A stretch of 6,651 bases of DNA from an uncultured Oscillospiraceae bacterium (GTDB taxonomy: Bacteria; Bacillota; Clostridia; Oscillospirales; Oscillospiraceae), in the NCBI GenBank assembly GCA_900754515.1, contig CAAEDD010000209.1, positions 1 through 6,651 of the forward strand. Direction: 5' to 3'. The first letter of the stretch is position 1; each line of letters opens with the position of its first letter. Positions 3,944 through 6,651 of this stretch are shown one piece after another. Both the position numbers and the translations under genes were made by a program. Below the pieces are notes generated by a model. The model was given only the letters and a program-made list of their open reading frames with translations. It was not told the DNA's origin and searched no databases.

Positions 3944-6373
3944 TCATACCAGAGGAGCCAGACTTTCGGCATCACCCAGTACAGCCAGGCCATCGTTTGA
4001 AGCCATAGCCTCCGGGGCATTCTTCTCGATCAGGACTTTGATCTTTGCGTTGGCTCCGGGCATCTCTATCCAGTTCTGCCCATCAGGCAGGCGCTTACCG
4101 TCCAGTTCAATACCCACTATCTTGTAGTCGTTTCTGTACTCGGACAGGAGCTGAACGGTTACCTGAGTACCGGTGGGCACGGTCAAAGTCTGTCCGGCGG
4201 AAGTGACCTTTGTGGCCTGTCCGTTAACTACCAGTTCAAAGAAGCCGATCCAGTTGTTCTCCACCGTCAAGGTATTGTCCTTGCGGGTGTACTCCACCTT
4301 CACTTCGATGCTACCGCTGCCGTCAGTGGTAAAGCTGCTTCCGGTCACCTGCTGACCGTTCACACTTATGATCACATTGTAGCCGGTCTTAAGCACCTGG
4401 GTCTCCAGACTGTAGTTGGACCAGGTCTGTACGTTGCTACCGCTGTTGACCACGTTGCCGTTGCTGTCTCTCACGGTGACGGTGGCAATGGAGGCGTCAG
4501 TATTGTTGATGGTGAGCACGGTGGCCCGGGTTCTGAATACAGGAGTCACGGTGACATCTGCGGAAGGCATGGTGAAGGTGGCCTTTCCGTCAGAGTCGGC
4601 CTTATAGGTGTGATCCTCGCCATTGTGATTCACTATGTAGTAGTCTATGGCGTAACCGGCATAAGGTACTGCGCTGAGAGTAACAGTGTTGCCGGGAGTT
4701 GCGTTGGTGGGATTGGCACTTGCAGTGCCGCCGGTAGCGCTGTTGCTAACGATTATGGAATACTTGGCAGCGCCGAAGGTTACGCTGACGGTAACATCGG
4801 ATGCGGGCATCACGAAGCTGCTGTTGTCAATCACGGATATGCTCTGGCCGTTCTTGGCGGTCACGGTCACGGTATCCAGACCGTAGCCGTTGTAGGGCTT
4901 GGCCACGATGTCAACCATGGTTCCGGCAGCCGCACTGGTGACCTCGGCTCCCTTTACCTGGAGGGAGAAGTTGCCGTTGCCGTCGGTGCTCTTGGTAAAG
5001 CCGTAGGTATTCACGGACTTAAAGGTGACATATACCAAAACCTTCTCGCCGGGCATGGTAAAGGTGCTGCCGCTGCTGAGGCCGGCTGCTATAACCTTGC
5101 CGCTGAAGTTCTTAACGGTAATGTCGGACAGGGTGTAGCCGGAGCTGGGCGTGGCGGTGACCTTCACGGTAGCACCCTTGACCGCGTGAGTCACGGGTAC
5201 ATTGTTTACGGTGCAAGAGAGGGTGCCGCTGCCGGTGACTGCCGGGCCTACCAGATAGCCGGTGCCAAAGGTGGCTTCCACCTTGACGTCGCACTGGGGC
5301 ATGGTAAAGGTACCGTTGGTTACAGGCAGGACGGCGGAATTATCCGCATAGACCACTCTCAGACTCTCCAGGGTCTTATAGGCCTCGGGGCTCGTATTAA
5401 TGGTGACGGTGCTGCCTGCGGAAGCAGCATTGACGCTCTTGCCGCTGACGGTGAAGCTCACGGAGCCGCCGCCGCTGCTGCTGGACTTAATTGAATAAGT
5501 CTTGGTAGAGCTGGAAGTACCGCCGGAAGTAGTCCCGCCGCTGGTGGTACCGCCGGAAGTAGTCCCGCCGCTGGTGGTGCCGCCGCTGGAAGTACCGCCG
5601 GAGGTGCTGCCGCCGGCAGTAATGACAGTGGGAACGGGCACCAGCATAGTGGTGTTGTATTTAATAAAGTTAAAATTCACACTGGGGTTTAGGGACTGGA
5701 GCAGACTGGAGTTGGAAGTGTAGCTGATGCCGTAGTTCTGGCAAATTCCGTATGTAGTCTCTCCCTGAGTCACTTTGTGGGCAATTACAGCGTAGCAGCT
5801 TATACCGGCTGCCGGGGACACAGAGGTAGGCAGAAGCAGAGTCTTGCCTGCAGCTACACGGTTCCAGGAGGAGATATTGTTTATCTTCTTGATCTGGTCG
5901 GCATAAGCGGAGAAGCTGATACCAAGGGTATTGCAAACCCCCACAACGGTCTCGCCCTTCTGCATGGTATAAGGTACCAGCCAGTAAGCCACATTCCCGC
6001 TAACGTTTCCACTGGTACTGGTGCTGTTGCCGGTATTGACAACGGTACCGCCGCTGGTGGTGGTTCCGCTCACGTAAGAGGCTGCTATCTTGGCAGCTTC
6101 CTCATTACTGGCAGGCAGCTTAATGACCTGGCCGACACCAAGTTTCCTGTACTGGGCTTCGCTGGTAAAATTATTCAGCTTATTTATAGCCGTCTGACAG
6201 GTGTAAAAGTTCAGACCCATATTGTTGCATATCTGAAGCAGTGTGTCGCCCTTGACAATCGTGTAGTTGAAAGTCTCAAACTGATTGTCCGCATAGGCGC
6301 TGACGGAAGTACCCACAAAAGTGGACACTACCAGAAGAACTGCCAGAAGCATACTGATGAACCTTTTTTTCAT
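3944..6373 (-). CDS. Secreted LysM protein with InlB-B-like repeats
   Basis: An 809-residue exported protein. A Sec signal peptide (MKKRFISMLLAVLLVV..., likely cut after AYA at 28) is followed by three LysM domains at about 36-87, 134-183 and 197-247, which bind N-acetylglucosamine in peptidoglycan. A Ser/Thr/Gly linker runs from about 254 to 289. Six ~80-residue beta-type repeats follow at about 292-370, 372-452, 455-534, 537-614, 618-697 and 699-784, most ending FTMPxxDVxVxxxF. These resemble the divergent InlB B-repeats (Flg_new-like) of Firmicute surface proteins. A short tail ends LAPLV. There is no LPXTG, choline-binding or SLH anchor and no catalytic domain, so retention should be by LysM alone. 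The role is inferred as a wall-bound stalk or adhesin. The ATG follows AGGGGGAG at 6-base spacing. The gene has its own promoter and terminator. Confidence 0.92.
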   Translation of the reverse strand: MKKRFISMLLAVLLVVSTFVGTSVSAYADNQFETFNYTIVKGDTLLQICNNMGLNFYTCQTAINKLNNFTSEAQYRKLGVGQVIKLPASNEEAAKIAASYVSGTTTSGGTVVNTGNSTSTSGNVSGNVAYWLVPYTMQKGETVVGVCNTLGISFSAYADQIKKINNISSWNRVAAGKTLLLPTSVSPAAGISCYAVIAHKVTQGETTYGICQNYGISYTSNSSLLQSLNPSVNFNFIKYNTTMLVPVPTVITAGGSTSGGTSSGGTTSGGTTSGGTTSGGTTSGGTSSSTKTYSIKSSSSGGGSVSFTVSGKSVNAASAGSTVTINTSPEAYKTLESLRVVYADNSAVLPVTNGTFTMPQCDVKVEATFGTGYLVGPAVTGSGTLSCTVNNVPVTHAVKGATVKVTATPSSGYTLSDITVKNFSGKVIAAGLSSGSTFTMPGEKVLVYVTFKSVNTYGFTKSTDGNGNFSLQVKGAEVTSAAAGTMVDIVAKPYNGYGLDTVTVTAKNGQSISVIDNSSFVMPASDVTVSVTFGAAKYSIIVSNSATGGTASANPTNATPGNTVTLSAVPYAGYAIDYYIVNHNGEDHTYKADSDGKATFTMPSADVTVTPVFRTRATVLTINNTDASIATVTVRDSNGNVVNSGSNVQTWSNYSLETQVLKTGYNVIISVNGQQVTGSSFTTDGSGSIEVKVEYTRKDNTLTVENNWIGFFELVVNGQATKVTSAGQTLTVPTGTQVTVQLLSEYRNDYKIVGIELDGKRLPDGQNWIEMPGANAKIKVLIEKNAPEAMASNDGLAVLGDAESLAPLV
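4022..5500 (-). repeat. Six tandem InlB-B-like repeat domains
   Basis: The repeat units encode residues 292-784 of the LysM protein. Repeats 1-4 each open with a short strand (TYSIKSS, YLVGPAV, TYGFTKS, KYSIIVS) and close with F[TV]MPxxxVxVxxxF. Repeat 5 has FTTDGSGSIEVKVEY in place of the FTMP motif, and repeat 6 has IEMPGANAKIKVLI, so the array decays toward the C-terminus. Divergence is high enough that this is a protein repeat, not a recent DNA duplication. Confidence 0.8.
5507..5614 (-). repeat. GGTTS linker minisatellite
   Basis: This stretch encodes Gly-Gly-Thr-Thr-Ser-type pentapeptides (residues 254-289). At DNA level two 30-base copies lie head to tail (5521-5550 and 5551-5580) and differ at one base. 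The 17-base string ctggaagtaccgccgga occurs on both sides (5511-5527 and 5586-5602). All units are multiples of 15 bases, so copy-number change would alter linker length without shifting the frame. Confidence 0.9.
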
Positions 6374-6379
6374 AGATTG

Positions 6380-6387
6380 CTCCCCCT
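6380..6387 (-). promoter_or_regulatory. Ribosome binding site of the LysM gene
   Basis: AGGGGGAG on the minus strand, 6 bases before the ATG at 6371-6373. A small hairpin (TACCC-AGAGA-GGGTA, 6391-6405 region) lies just upstream and does not cover it. Confidence 0.8.
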
Positions 6388-6413
6388 AACCTACCCTCTC
6401 TGGGTAAAATTGT

Positions 6414-6463
6414 TTACTGTTTGGATAAAAAATTTCTTCAGTAAATTTCATTACTGTTACGAT
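6414..6463 (-). repeat. Repeated TTACTGTT motifs in the LysM gene leader
   Basis: On the plus strand TTACTGTTTGGAT (6414-6426) and TTACTGTTACGAT (6451-6463) are 13-base direct repeats with two differences. CAGTAA at 6439-6444 is the inverse of TTACTG at 6451-6456, forming a 6-bp dyad with a 6-base loop. All of this lies between the inferred transcription start and the ribosome binding site. It fits a protein-binding region or a weak leader fold. Confidence 0.5.
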
Positions 6464-6472
6464 TCGCCTATA

Positions 6473-6501
6473 ATATTACAACAAGTGTCATCAAAATGCA
6501 A
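6473..6501 (-). promoter_or_regulatory. Candidate promoter of the LysM gene
   Basis: TTGCAT (6496-6501), a 17-base spacer, then TAATAT (6473-6478) on the minus strand. Spacing is ideal and each hexamer matches sigma-A consensus at four of six bases. The start would be near 6466, giving a leader of about 93 bases. Confidence 0.6.
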
Positions 6502-6517
6502 GACCTAAATGGAGAAA

Positions 6518-6537
6518 AATTTCAAATAATTTCAAAT
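6518..6537. repeat. Perfect 10-base tandem repeat upstream of the LysM promoter
   Basis: AATTTCAAAT occurs twice without a gap (6518-6527 and 6528-6537). It lies about 16 bases upstream of the -35 hexamer, in very AT-rich DNA, at about -52 to -71 from the inferred start. The spacing is close to one helical turn, so it could be an UP-like element or a paired regulator site. Confidence 0.6.
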
Positions 6538-6545
6538 TGTTACAA

Positions 6546-6651
6546 TCAATTATGTCGCCCTGGTGTGAATCCCTTGCGGGCCAAGGCTTTCAGCAAATCA
6601 GGCAAAATCTTAAAAAATATTAAGTCCCGCATAATCAAGGCAAAACTGCTT
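6546..6651 (-). CDS. Possible C-terminal end of an upstream gene
   Basis: An open minus-strand frame runs in from the window edge for 34 codons to a TGA at 6546-6548. It encodes a hydrophobic stretch (MRDLIFFKILPDLLKALA) and ends RKGFTPGRHN. The 3' half is more GC-rich than the flanks, like the other genes here. I do not recognise the tail, no terminator follows before the LysM promoter, and an internal ATG (6630-6632) has no ribosome binding site. It is either the end of a real gene or a chance frame. Confidence 0.35.
   Translation of the reverse strand, partial: SSFALIMRDLIFFKILPDLLKALARKGFTPGRHN

Noticed and set aside
4610..5494. 294-codon plus-strand open frame opposite the LysM-protein repeats
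   Set aside because: It is exactly antisense to well-defined InlB-B-like repeats. Its product is low-complexity Gly/Ala/His with no domain, and it has no ribosome binding site or promoter. It arises from the codon pattern of the repeats.
5507..5614. CRISPR-like regular repeats
   Set aside because: The 30-base copies are directly adjacent without spacers, and they encode a Gly/Thr/Ser linker in frame.
5777..6508. 243-codon plus-strand open frame opposite the LysM domains and leader
   Set aside because: It is antisense to the signal peptide and LysM coding sequence and runs through the LysM promoter. It shows no recognisable fold.
6374..6545. Cyclic-di-AMP (ydaO-type) or other riboswitch upstream of the LysM gene
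   Set aside because: Cell-wall and LysM genes often have one, but I could not find the conserved ydaO core sequences, and the inferred leader of about 93 bases is too short and too AT-rich for that fold. A covariance-model search would be decisive.
6414..6546. WalR box (TGTWAH-N5-TGTWAH)
   Set aside because: Isolated TGTTAC half-sites occur (6455-6460 and 6539-6543 area), but no pair at the required 11-base period was found on either strand.
6630..6651. A short stand-alone gene starting at the ATG at 6630-6632
   Set aside because: No purine-rich binding site precedes the ATG, so if the frame is coding it is better read as the end of a longer gene.

Overview
The window looks like chromosomal DNA from a low-to-mid-GC Firmicute, most likely a gut-type clostridial lineage. 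The pointers are a long-form ribosome hibernation factor, a DegV-family protein, LysM domains of the clostridial 'ICxxxG' style, strong purine-rich ribosome binding sites, AT-rich gaps between genes and intrinsic terminators. This placement is inferred from style and no species can be named. I see no tRNA, rRNA, CRISPR array, insertion sequence or phage gene.

Layout from left to right. Bases 1-105 (+) are the last 34 codons of a DegV-family (fatty-acid-binding) gene, closed by a textbook terminator. Converging on it is hpf (224-772, -). Its Shine-Dalgarno spacing favours an ATG nine bases inside the longest reading frame, and its inferred promoter puts a small hairpin at the very 5' end of the mRNA. 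Next is a 19-bp-stem terminator (944-988), which ends a two-gene minus-strand operon. That operon runs from a strong promoter (3811-3839) through a six-helix membrane protein of unknown function (3068-3766). It then enters, by a 4-base ATGA overlap, a 658-residue membrane-anchored TPR plus leucine-rich-repeat protein (1095-3071). A further terminator (3881-3910) closes the next minus-strand unit, a single 809-residue secreted protein (3944-6373). That protein has a signal peptide, three LysM domains, a Gly/Thr/Ser linker and six ~80-residue InlB-B-like repeats. Its promoter (6473-6501) and a repeat-rich leader lie upstream. The last ~106 bases may hold the end of another minus-strand gene.

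How it fits together: hpf and the degV fragment are ordinary housekeeping genes. The middle and right parts are an envelope-display region. One protein carries LRR and TPR domains outside the membrane while exposing a very basic helical tail to the cytoplasm, and it is translationally coupled to a polytopic membrane protein. A separately transcribed neighbour should bind peptidoglycan and project a beta-rich stalk. The least familiar part is the membrane-protein/LRR pair. Its LRR region is built from three modules with equal-length openers and closers, and its cytoplasmic tail is a 14-residue basic repeat. No function can be assigned to it from sequence alone.
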